Assembly: GCF_003688855.1 (NCBI RefSeq) | Contig: NZ_REFW01000001.1 | Location: forward strand, 1,426,001-1,490,000 | From: Tessaracoccus antarcticus | Lineage (GTDB): Bacteria; Actinomycetota; Actinomycetes; Propionibacteriales; Propionibacteriaceae | Length of the DNA: 64,000 nt | Reading direction: 5' to 3' | Shown: positions 31,336-38,778 of the stretch, in pieces | Layout: every line of letters begins with the position of its first letter | How positions within the stretch are numbered: the stretch's first letter is position 1 | The notes under the pieces: generated by a model | Seen by the model: the letters and a program-made list of their open reading frames with translations, nothing else | What the model was told of the DNA's origin: nothing | The model's database searches: none | Made by a program: the position numbers and the translations under genes

Positions 31336-31365
31336 GTCTGGTGGCATACCCGTCACACTGGATGA

Positions 31366-31995
31366 ATGGGTAGGCCAGCAAGCAAGAAGAAGAGCACCGG
31401 TCCGGGTCGCGGTTCGCCGCGTACCCGGACTGCTGCGCGTCCGGGGGAGCGTGCGTCACGCGACGTCACCTCCCGCTCCGTGGCGATTGACGATGTGGAT
31501 GCAGCCCAGCCGCCCGAGCCGACCCCGGGTATGCGTGGCGGGCGTGCGCTGGGCGTCACCTGGCGGCTCATCATCTTGGGTGTGGTGGTGGCCGCCATCG
31601 CCGTGACGCTGGCCCAGAGCCTGCGCGTCTACTTCGCCCAGCGCCAGGAGATCGCCCAGTACCGCTCCGAGATCCAGGACAAACGCGACGACATCGCTGA
31701 GCTCGAGGACCAGATCGCCCGCTGGAAGGACCCGGACTTCGTCCGCGCCGAGGCCCGCTCCCGCCTGGGCTGGGTCATGCCCGGTGAGGTGGGCTACCGC
31801 GTCATCGGGGCCGACGGTGAACCCATTGGCGGCGACTCCGCTGTCCTGGCCCCCGACGAACCCACCGGGCTGTGGTGGGAGCGCGTCTGGGGTTCGGTGG
31901 TGGTCGCCGACCAGCCCGTCGAGGAGGAAGCGCCAGCCACACCGGTGCCCGACCCTTCCACCGTGCCGTCGCCAACACCCAGCCCAACCTCCTAG
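31366..31995 (+). CDS. ftsB: FtsB/DivIC-like septum formation initiator
   Basis: A bitopic division protein of 209 aa. It has a long basic cytoplasmic tail (1-65), one membrane helix (about 67-88, LIILGVVVAAIAVTLAQSL), a coiled coil (QRQEIAQYRSEIQDKRDDIAELEDQIARWKDP) and the family end DPDFVRAEARSRLGWVMPGEVGYRVI. A Pro/Thr-rich tail follows. FtsB works with FtsL and FtsQ to activate septal wall synthesis. The eno-ftsB-DUF501-ppx order is standard in actinobacteria. Confidence 0.9.
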   Translation: MGRPASKKKSTGPGRGSPRTRTAARPGERASRDVTSRSVAIDDVDAAQPPEPTPGMRGGRALGVTWRLIILGVVVAAIAVTLAQSLRVYFAQRQEIAQYRSEIQDKRDDIAELEDQIARWKDPDFVRAEARSRLGWVMPGEVGYRVIGADGEPIGGDSAVLAPDEPTGLWWERVWGSVVVADQPVEEEAPATPVPDPSTVPSPTPSPTS

Positions 31996-31998
31996 CCA

Positions 31999-32538
31999 AT
32001 GTCGGAGCCATTCGAGATGGGACCCATGAGCACACCAACACCCGAGGACCTCGCCGCCGTCGAGGCTCAGCTGGGCCGCGCACCCCGTGGCGTTGCCGCC
32101 GTGGCCTGGCGATGCCCCTGCGGCAAACCCGGCGTGGTGCAGACCTTGCCGCGCCTCGACAACGGCACCCCGTTCCCGACCACCTACTACCTGACGTGTC
32201 AGCGTGCCGTCGCGGGGTGCTCCACGCTGGAGGCCAATGGCGTCATGGCGGAGATGACCCAGCGGCTACGTGAGGACGAAGAACTGGCTGCCCGGTACCG
32301 CGCCGCCCACGATGCGTACCTGCAGGACCGTGAGGCGCTCGGGCATGTCCCGGAGATCGAGGGCATCTCTGCGGGTGGCATGCCGACGCGGGTCAAGTGC
32401 ATCCACGTGCTCGTGGGTCATGCCCTGGCCGCGGGACCCGGCGTCAACCCGCTCGGCGACGAAGCGCTGGAGGCCATCGGTGAGTTCTGGCTGAACCCGT
32501 GCCAGGTGGGGCAGAGCGACGCGGAGGGCGAGCAGTGA
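31999..32538 (+). CDS. DUF501 family protein
   Basis: A 179-aa cytoplasmic protein of the DUF501 family, almost always located between ftsB and ppx. It has a CxC pair (WRCPCGKPGV), conserved TPFPTTYYLTCQRAV and the metal-site-like MPTRVKCIHVLVGHALA. Function is unknown. It starts 3 bases after ftsB and overlaps ppx by GTGA. Three in-frame ATGs exist near the start; the first gives the best spacing to ftsB, and the third (32026) is also plausible. Confidence 0.85.
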   Translation: MSEPFEMGPMSTPTPEDLAAVEAQLGRAPRGVAAVAWRCPCGKPGVVQTLPRLDNGTPFPTTYYLTCQRAVAGCSTLEANGVMAEMTQRLREDEELAARYRAAHDAYLQDREALGHVPEIEGISAGGMPTRVKCIHVLVGHALAAGPGVNPLGDEALEAIGEFWLNPCQVGQSDAEGEQ

Positions 32539-33446
32539 CGACCGTCGCGGCCATCGACTGCGGCACCAACTCCATCCGGCTCCTGGTGTTGCGCGGGCGG
32601 TCCGACGGCGGCACCACCGAGCTGTGCCGCGAGGTGAGGCTCGCCCGGCTGGGGCAGGGTGTGGACGCCACCGGCGAATTCCACGCCGACGCACTGGCGC
32701 GCGCCTTCGTGGTGTGTGACGAGTTCGCCGGCATCGTGGCCGATCTCGGGGTGGACAGGCTGCGGTTCGTGGCCACCTCCGCGGCGCGCGACGTCACCAA
32801 CCGCGACGTGTTCTTCGACGGCGTCCGCGGGCGACTCGGCGTGGACGTTGACGTCATCACCGGCGACGAGGAGGCCAGATTGTCAGCCGAGGGCGTGCGC
32901 AGCGGCATCGAAGCACCTCAGCCCGCCCTGGTCCTCGACATCGGCGGCGGCTCCACAGAACTCGTGGTGGTGGAGGGCGACGACGTCGTCTTGTCCATCA
33001 GTCTCAACGTGGGGGCCGTACGTGTCCGGGAACGGTTCCTGCACACCGACCCGCCCACCACCGGGGAGCAGCAGGCAGCACGGGAGTTCATCGGGGGCCT
33101 GCTGGACGGCTCTGGCGTCGACTTCGGCGCCATCGCAACCGCTGTGGGCGTCGCTGGCACGGTCACGTCGGTGGCCGCCGCGACGCTGGGACTGGACAAG
33201 TATTCCCGGGATGCGGTGCACGGCGCACGGCTGAGCCGCGACGACATCGCCGCGGCCTGCGCCCACTGGACGACCACGAAGGTGGCCGACATCGAATCGG
33301 AGCCGTGCATGCACCCGTTGCGCGCCGGTGTCATCGGTGGCGGCTCACTCATCCTCGACGAAATCTCCGCGAGGGTGCCGGGCGGGTGCGTGTTGGTCAG
33401 CGAGACCGACATCCTCGACGGCATCGCCCACGAACTCCTCGGGTGA
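32535..33446 (+). CDS. ppx: Exopolyphosphatase / pppGpp phosphohydrolase family protein
   Basis: The product (303 aa) belongs to the short actinobacterial Ppx/GppA type, with only the two actin-like ASKHA domains. It keeps the nucleotide-binding loops AAIDCGTNSIRLLVL (phosphate 1) and LVLDIGGGSTELVV (phosphate 2), with the catalytic Glu in TGDEEARLSAEG. It hydrolyses terminal phosphates of polyphosphate or pppGpp. The GTG start overlaps DUF501 by 4 bases. A hairpin follows the stop. Confidence 0.92.
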   Translation: MTTVAAIDCGTNSIRLLVLRGRSDGGTTELCREVRLARLGQGVDATGEFHADALARAFVVCDEFAGIVADLGVDRLRFVATSAARDVTNRDVFFDGVRGRLGVDVDVITGDEEARLSAEGVRSGIEAPQPALVLDIGGGSTELVVVEGDDVVLSISLNVGAVRVRERFLHTDPPTTGEQQAAREFIGGLLDGSGVDFGAIATAVGVAGTVTSVAAATLGLDKYSRDAVHGARLSRDDIAAACAHWTTTKVADIESEPCMHPLRAGVIGGGSLILDEISARVPGGCVLVSETDILDGIAHELLG

Positions 33447-33472
33447 GGCACTGCCTGCTCAGGCGGGCCTCA
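33444..33472. terminator. Hairpin between convergent ppx and CAP genes
   Basis: The outer arms TGAGGC/GCCTCA and inner arms GCCT/AGGC form a two-step GC-rich hairpin that overlaps the ppx stop. There is no U-tract, but U-less hairpins are common as actinobacterial terminators. It could serve both convergent genes. The remaining bases to 33593 hold no gene. Confidence 0.45.
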
Positions 33473-33593
33473 CCACCCCTGTCATCACGCATGTTCGTGC
33501 CGACCGTGCGAACGTGGGTGAACCCCGCGCCCTCGCGCACGCCACGTGTGACGTTGACGAGGACGGTTGCGGAGTACTTCGTCTGCGGGGATG

Positions 33594-34553
33594 TCAGCTG
33601 AACTTCACAGTGTTGTTGAACACCCACTGGTTCTTCAACGAATAGCGGTATCCGGCGGACGTCGGCGTGGAGACCACCACGGAGGTCCAGATGTAGCTGC
33701 GGCAGCCGTTGCGGCCCGTCGCGGCGGTGTCGCACTCGGTGCGCCAGTTGCGACCGTTGGCGCTCCATGACGCATCGCGGCCCAGGTTGTTGGTCTTCCA
33801 CAGCGACCTCGCCGACGGCAGGTAGGTCAGGTTGTTGAACACCCAGCCGTTGGTGGAGACGTAGCGGCCCTTGTTGTGGCTCACCTGCGTGGCCCAGATC
33901 TCCGTGGTGCACCGCTTCGTCTGGGAGTAGGGGGCACAGGAGGTCCGCCAGTCGCGGCCGTTGACGTGGTGCGTCCCGGGCGTCGTGTAGACGTCGAGGG
34001 GCGAGCCGGTGGAGCCGGAGCCGTTCGACCCGGAGGCGGACAGCCATGACGCTCCTGAGGCGTAGAGCGTGCCGGGGGTGCGCAGTGAGCCGGCGTAGAA
34101 GTTGGCGGTGGCCCAGGACAGGCCGTTCTTGCGGACGAGCCCGACGGAGATCACCGTGTAGGCGGGGTTGAGGATGTTCTTGCGGTGCCCGGCGGAGTCC
34201 ATCCACATCTGCATGAGGTGCACCGTGTCCTCATCGTTGGAGGTGTAGGCGACGTTCTCAGCCCACCGGTTGGCACCCGACCACCCGAAGTTCGAGTTGT
34301 GCGACAGGTTGTTGCTGTTGGCCATCTGCATGGACCACGGTTGGGAGATCTGCTGCGCGATCGTCGGCGCGAATTTCAGGGGCGTGAGCCCGTTGCTCTT
34401 CCGGATCGCGTTGTGGCGGTCCACGAGGTCGGCGACCTGCTGGGCGTGGTCCTTCTGCGACGAGGCGCCCGTGGCGGCATGGGCGGGTGCTGCGACAAGC
34501 CCGAGAAGAAGAGTGGTGGCGGCGATGAGCGCGACGATGAATCGTCCTCGCAT
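33594..34553 (-). CDS. Secreted CAP/SCP-domain protein with two C-terminal repeats
   Basis: A 319-aa protein with a Sec signal peptide (cleavage after AHA at about 26) and a CAP domain (~35-155; family motifs HNAIRKSNGLTPL, WAENVAYTS, MWMDSAGHRKNIL). After a Ser/Gly linker come two related ~60-residue units. Each has an NGR(D/N)WRT start, a Cys pair, a Trp-rich I/W strand and an NxWVFNN end. The repeats may bind wall or glycan, and the Cys pairs suggest disulfides outside the cell. GGAAGGA precedes the ATG. Confidence 0.85.
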   Translation of the reverse strand: MRGRFIVALIAATTLLLGLVAAPAHAATGASSQKDHAQQVADLVDRHNAIRKSNGLTPLKFAPTIAQQISQPWSMQMANSNNLSHNSNFGWSGANRWAENVAYTSNDEDTVHLMQMWMDSAGHRKNILNPAYTVISVGLVRKNGLSWATANFYAGSLRTPGTLYASGASWLSASGSNGSGSTGSPLDVYTTPGTHHVNGRDWRTSCAPYSQTKRCTTEIWATQVSHNKGRYVSTNGWVFNNLTYLPSARSLWKTNNLGRDASWSANGRNWRTECDTAATGRNGCRSYIWTSVVVSTPTSAGYRYSLKNQWVFNNTVKFS

Positions 34554-34639
34554 GGGTGGAGTCCTTCCATATGACGGTCCCCACCGGCTATTTGATGCTA
34601 ACAGCGCTCACCCCTGAACCTGAAACATGAACAAACGCC

Positions 34640-34658
34640 TAGACTGCTCCGCGGAGCA
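34640..34658 (+). promoter_or_regulatory. tRNA promoter -10 box and 14-base palindrome
   Basis: TAGACT (34640-34645) is placed to start transcription within the perfect palindrome TGCTCCGCGGAGCA (34645-34658), which ends two bases before the tRNA. The palindrome could be a leader hairpin processed by RNase P, or simply chance GC symmetry. Confidence 0.5.
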
Positions 34659-34659
34659 G

Positions 34660-34734
34660 GCCCTCGTAGCCCAACTGGCAGAGGCAGGCGGCTTAAACCC
34701 GCCACAGGTGCGGGTTCGAATCCCGTCGGGGGCA
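34660..34734 (+). tRNA. tRNA with anticodon UAA (nominal Leu), short variable loop
   Basis: The cloverleaf is complete in 75 bases. The acceptor GCCCTCG pairs with CGGGGGC (one G-U), the D-stem is GCC/GGC, the anticodon stem GGCGG/CCGCC encloses loop CTTAAAC (anticodon TAA), and the T-arm is GCGGG-TTCGAAT-CCCGT. The discriminator is A and no CCA is encoded. Anticodon UAA reads the Leu codon UUA. However, the variable region is only six bases (ACAGGT), whereas bacterial tRNA-Leu normally has a long class II arm. The nominal isotype is therefore uncertain. Confidence 0.85.
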
Positions 34735-34832
34735 CTGCGTGGCGTCCCGCGGCGGCGATGAAGCTGCCCACTACCACTTGCGCCGGTGGCCGGTACCATG
34801 GAGGGTAGCTCCATCAACCAGAAAGTTGCACC

Positions 34833-35669
34833 ATGGCAAACCCCATCTTCAGGAACAGTGACACCTTCAACGGTCGTGCTGCGCAGCCGCAGGCCCCCTA
34901 CCAGCAGGCACCCGGACAATGGGGCCAGCAGCAGAATGGCTTCCAGGGATACCCGCAGCAGGGCCAGCCGCAGGGTTACCAGCAGCCGCAGCCCACCGGT
35001 GGTGTGATGACGCTGGATGACGTGATCGCCAAGACTGCCGCCACCTTGCTGGTGGTGTTCCTGTCCGCCGCCCTGACGTTCATGTTCCTGCCCACCGACT
35101 TCATGTTCCCTGCACTCATCGGTTCGGCCCTCGTGGGGCTCGTGACGGTGTTCGTCGTGGCAGGTCGCCGCAAGGTGCCCGTCGGTGGCGTGCTGTTCTA
35201 TGCAGCAGTGGAGGGTGTCTTCGTCGGTGCCATCTCGAAGTTCTTCGAGACGATGTACCCCGGCATCGTCGGCTCGGCCGTGCTGGCCACCTTCATCGCG
35301 GCAGGCGCAACCCTGGCGGCGTACAAGTTCTTCAACATCCGCGTGACCCAGAAGTTCCGCAAGTTCGTGTTCATCGCCACCGCGTCACTGGCCGGCGTCA
35401 TGCTGGTCAACCTCTTCCTCTCCCTGGCGGGCGTCAACACCGGCCTCGTCGGATTCGGGAGCGGCGCCGGCCTGCTGTCCATTGCGGTGTCCGTGCTGGC
35501 CGTCGGCCTTGCAGTGTTCAACCTCATCATCGACTTCGACTTCATCGAGCGCGGCGTCGCCTCGCAGGCCCCGGCCAGCGAATCCTGGCGTGCGGCCTTC
35601 GGTGTCACGGTCACCATGGTGTGGCTCTACGTCGAGATCCTCCGCATCCTGTCCTACTTCAGGAACTGA
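34833..35669 (+). CDS. Bax inhibitor-1 / YccA family membrane protein
   Basis: This 278-aa protein has a disordered Gln/Pro/Gly-rich cytoplasmic N-terminus (residues 1-58) followed by seven hydrophobic helices of the BI-1 family. The C-terminal NLIIDFDFIERGVA...WLYVEILRIL holds the conserved Asp pair linked to pH-gated Ca2+ leak in bacterial homologues. The bacterial role is not settled. GAAAG lies before the ATG. The 3' end overlaps the convergent Nudix gene by 16 bases. Confidence 0.92.
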   Translation: MANPIFRNSDTFNGRAAQPQAPYQQAPGQWGQQQNGFQGYPQQGQPQGYQQPQPTGGVMTLDDVIAKTAATLLVVFLSAALTFMFLPTDFMFPALIGSALVGLVTVFVVAGRRKVPVGGVLFYAAVEGVFVGAISKFFETMYPGIVGSAVLATFIAAGATLAAYKFFNIRVTQKFRKFVFIATASLAGVMLVNLFLSLAGVNTGLVGFGSGAGLLSIAVSVLAVGLAVFNLIIDFDFIERGVASQAPASESWRAAFGVTVTMVWLYVEILRILSYFRN

Positions 35670-36352
35670 TGTCCGCTCAGCGAGCGAAGATGGCGCGCCA
35701 GCAGCGTCCGTGAGCTGATCGTCCAGTGCAACGCGCGCCACGTGCGCAGAGGCACCCAGTCAGCCCGTTCCGTCGATCCTCCGAGATCGTGGACAACGGG
35801 GTCGCTGGGTGCCTCGCTTGTTGCGCCGTAGACGATGCGCAGGGCGTGGAAGTCCTCCAGGACGCCGGTGGTCGAACGGCCGATCCAGTGGTCCGACTCC
35901 AGCGCCAGCACCCGCACGATCCGGATCTCCTGTCCCGCCTCCTCGAACACCTCCCGCAGGACGGCCTGTGACGGGGACTCACCCGGGTCGATGCCACCTC
36001 CGGGCAGGGTCCAGGTGCCGGGTGCGCCCGTGAGGGAGGAATTGACCGTGCCCAGCAGGCCGCGCTCGGACAGCACCACGGCGTAGGCGCCGATCCTCTG
36101 GTGCACCACGGGTTGCTGTGCTGCGCTCGGCTCCTCGTGCACCACGTGGCGCCGGCGTGGGCGCCGGTCCCCGGATGACACGTCGCGGACGAGGTAGGTA
36201 AAGACGATCTCGTCCTCAACAAGGTTGGCTGCCAGCGGCCGCACTGGGACGAAACCGCGGGCGAACAGCGCTTCGGCGGGATGTTCGCCGTGTCGGATGG
36301 TCACGTTGACCCTCTGGGAGCCCACGGGTGAGAGGACTCCAACGACACGCAT
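35654..36352 (-). CDS. Nudix hydrolase
   Basis: The product (232 aa) has an intact Nudix box (GGGIDPGESPSQAVLREVFEEAGQE, about 117-141), matching Gx5Ex7REUxEExGU. It hydrolyses a nucleoside diphosphate linked to another group; the substrate is not evident. The ~80-residue N-terminal extension is unusual for simple MutT proteins. TAGACT at 36359-36364, six bases before the ATG, indicates a leaderless mRNA. Confidence 0.88.
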   Translation of the reverse strand: MRVVGVLSPVGSQRVNVTIRHGEHPAEALFARGFVPVRPLAANLVEDEIVFTYLVRDVSSGDRRPRRRHVVHEEPSAAQQPVVHQRIGAYAVVLSERGLLGTVNSSLTGAPGTWTLPGGGIDPGESPSQAVLREVFEEAGQEIRIVRVLALESDHWIGRSTTGVLEDFHALRIVYGATSEAPSDPVVHDLGGSTERADWVPLRTWRALHWTISSRTLLARHLRSLSGHQFLK

Positions 36353-36449
36353 CCGGCCAGTCTATCGGCTACCCGTGGAGCCATCAGGGCGTGCGTGGCC
36401 ACCCCCTCGGCTACGCTGATCCGGCCAACAGGAACTCGAGGGGGACCAG

Positions 36450-37340
36450 ATGGAGTACAGGGATGACGCCCGGATCGACACGGCCGAGGTTCGTCGTGGT
36501 GGCGGGTCCGGTCGACGCGGCGGCGGACGCATGGCCATCGGTGGCGGAGTGGGTGGCGTCGTCGTCCTCGTCCTGGTCCTGCTGTTCGGCAACAACCTGG
36601 GCATCAACCTCGAGGACGTCATGGGTACCGGCGACACCGGCCAGGACCCCGGGAACGGGCAGTCCGAGATCTCGTGCACGGGCCTGAAGGGCAGCGACCT
36701 CGAGGCCAACCCCGAGTGCCGGTGGGATGCCTACGCCAGCGCCATCCAGGGGTACTGGTCAACGGCCGTCGACGGCTTCGAGCCTGCCCCCATGCAGATC
36801 TTCAGCGGCCAGATCTCCACCGCGTGCGGCACCGGCTCCTCGGAGATGGGGCCGTTCTACTGCCCCGGCGATGCCACGGTCTACGTCGACACGCAGTTCA
36901 CGGAGAAGCTCCTCACCCAGTTGGGGGCCACGGGCGGCGACGCCGCCGAGGCCTACGTGGTGGCTCACGAATTCGGTCACCACATCTCGAACCTGACGGG
37001 GCAGATGGAGAAGTCCCGCGCCGGTGGCAACGACACGGGGCCCAAGTCCAACCAGGTGCGGCTGGAGCTGCAGGCCGACTGCTACGCCGGCGTCTTCTTC
37101 GCCAACACGGTGAAGGACGCGAACTCACCCATCCAGAAGGTCACGCGTGATGACCTGGCCCGGGTGGCCGATGCCGCCAGCGCCGTGGGCGACGACCACA
37201 TCCAGGAGCAGGGAGGCGGACGCGTGGTACCGGAGAGCTGGACGCACGGCTCGTCGGAGATGCGCCAGCGGTGGGTGACCAAGGGGTTCGACTCCGGTGA
37301 CCCGAACGCCTGCGACACCTTCTCCGCCAAGGATCTCTGA
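36450..37340 (+). CDS. Membrane-anchored neutral zinc metallopeptidase (YpfJ family)
   Basis: The protein has 296 aa. A basic N-terminal tail (1-28) and one membrane helix (~29-47) anchor an extracellular peptidase domain. The zinc motif is VVAHEFGHHISN (HExxH), and the downstream Glu ligand lies in RLELQADCYAG. Four Cys (SCTG, ECRW, ACGT, YCPG) could form disulfides outside the cell. Substrates are unknown. GAGGGGG precedes the ATG. Confidence 0.9.
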   Translation: MEYRDDARIDTAEVRRGGGSGRRGGGRMAIGGGVGGVVVLVLVLLFGNNLGINLEDVMGTGDTGQDPGNGQSEISCTGLKGSDLEANPECRWDAYASAIQGYWSTAVDGFEPAPMQIFSGQISTACGTGSSEMGPFYCPGDATVYVDTQFTEKLLTQLGATGGDAAEAYVVAHEFGHHISNLTGQMEKSRAGGNDTGPKSNQVRLELQADCYAGVFFANTVKDANSPIQKVTRDDLARVADAASAVGDDHIQEQGGGRVVPESWTHGSSEMRQRWVTKGFDSGDPNACDTFSAKDL

Positions 37341-37364
37341 CGGCTCCTACGGGTGGCGGGGGCC

Positions 37365-38420
37365 TCAGCGCAGTTGGTCGGTGAGGTCGATGCCTCCCAT
37401 GTCGGAGTGGAAGGTTGTGCCGTCGCACTGGTAGGTGGCCACGGGCTGCACGCGGTTGAAGCGGTTGTCGATCTCCACGGTGCATCCCTTGCCCGACTCG
37501 TCGTGCAGGGAGATGGTCCGCGCCAGCGCTGCCGGATCGACGACGCTTGCCTCGAAGGGGGTCAGCGGGGAAACCCCCGTCCGTTTCGACGAGAAGGTGG
37601 GCCGGTTCTGCATGCGTGCGCGGCGAACGATGGTGTTGTCGGGTCCGGGCATCTCGGCGTAGTAACCCCGTGAGGCATCGAATCCGATGGACAGGACGGG
37701 TCCCCGGCCGGGAGTCACGGCGTCAATGCCCTCCCGGATGTCGGCGACGCTGCGGGTGTCGAGGCTGCGGAAGACCGTGGCGTCCTTCCGGAAGAAAATG
37801 GTGTTGCTCTCCGGGGTGGTTGTGACACTCATGTAGACGTGACCCGGGCTGTATTCCACCACCTGCAGCACCTGACCGTTCGAGGACGTTCCCAGCAGGG
37901 CGGCGACGTCGAAGATGCGGCGGACGTTGTCCATGGCGAAGTCGGTGGGCCAGAAGGTGGTCTGGCGCAGGTACTGAACGTCAGTCTGCGCCACGTCGAT
38001 GGTCCCGTCCCGCCAGCGGTAGCTGACGGCCTGCAGATCCATGCCCAGGACGGTCAGGGTCACCTCGTTGGCGGAGACGTCCAGCTTGAGGGCTGGCCGC
38101 AGGCCCGACACCTCGTGCAGTTCCTTCACGGCCAGGGCCGCACCGCCGTCCAGCAACGACTCCCTGATGCGGAACGGCATGGGTAGCGACGGCGTCGCCT
38201 CCGGGGAGGCCGACCGCCGGGTTTCGCTACGACTGGGACTCGGGTCCACCGTGCGCGAGGGGCTGGGCGACAGCGACGCAGGGGGTGGCGACGGTGAAGG
38301 CGTGGGGGCGGCGCTGACGATCGGTGTGGGGGAGGGCGAAACCGGGCTCGGGCCGGGCGGCACGCAGCCGGCCACCATCACCACGAGGGCAACGGCGGCT
38401 GTCCTGCGGGCATGGTTCAC
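37365..38420 (-). CDS. Lipoprotein of unknown function
   Basis: A 351-aa lipoprotein (lipobox VMVAGC, Cys at about 19) with a long Pro/Ser-rich spacer (20-80) of the wall-spanning type. A globular domain follows from about 82 to the end, with no recognised family. It alternates strands (LKLDVSANEVTLTVLG, YRWRDGTIDVAQ, TISLHDESGKGCTVEID), reminiscent of beta-sandwich or PepSY-like folds, but this is a guess. It is convergent with the zinc peptidase gene 24 bases away. Confidence 0.75.
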   Translation of the reverse strand: MNHARRTAAVALVVMVAGCVPPGPSPVSPSPTPIVSAAPTPSPSPPPASLSPSPSRTVDPSPSRSETRRSASPEATPSLPMPFRIRESLLDGGAALAVKELHEVSGLRPALKLDVSANEVTLTVLGMDLQAVSYRWRDGTIDVAQTDVQYLRQTTFWPTDFAMDNVRRIFDVAALLGTSSNGQVLQVVEYSPGHVYMSVTTTPESNTIFFRKDATVFRSLDTRSVADIREGIDAVTPGRGPVLSIGFDASRGYYAEMPGPDNTIVRRARMQNRPTFSSKRTGVSPLTPFEASVVDPAALARTISLHDESGKGCTVEIDNRFNRVQPVATYQCDGTTFHSDMGGIDLTDQLR

Positions 38421-38565
38421 CCGCCAAGGCTACTTGGCGCCACGCTCAGCAACGAACGCACACCGTGGACGCACCTCAGGTGGGTGGTGTGGCGATCAAC
38501 CCGGGGCGCGGACGTGGGTCGCCGGTAGGCTCGGAAACCACGAGACCACCGAGAGGGGTGATGGC

Positions 38566-38778
38566 ATGGCGGCGCGGTTCCTGGTGTCCCACCCCTGCGA
38601 GGACGCCTGCTGCGAAGTGATGACGGACCAGGTGGTGGAAGGTGCGCCTGTGTACCGGTGCCCGGGCTGTGACTCGGAGTGGATCGAGCTGCGGGAACGC
38701 GGAAGCCTCCGCCCCGACTCAGTCAGTGCCGACGTGGTGGACGAGGCAGCGCCGCCACGACTCGCCAGGGGTGAATGA
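38566..38778 (+). CDS. Small CxxC zinc-ribbon-like protein
   Basis: This 70-aa product has Cys residues grouped as CEDACCE and CPGCDSEW, plus a His, fitting a small zinc ribbon. GAGAGGGG lies before the ATG. The last 60 bases overlap the 3' end of the antiporter gene on the other strand, so the C-terminal part is constrained by two reading frames. Coding support is the ribosome-binding site and the Cys pattern only. Confidence 0.55.
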   Translation: MAARFLVSHPCEDACCEVMTDQVVEGAPVYRCPGCDSEWIELRERGSLRPDSVSADVVDEAAPPRLARGE

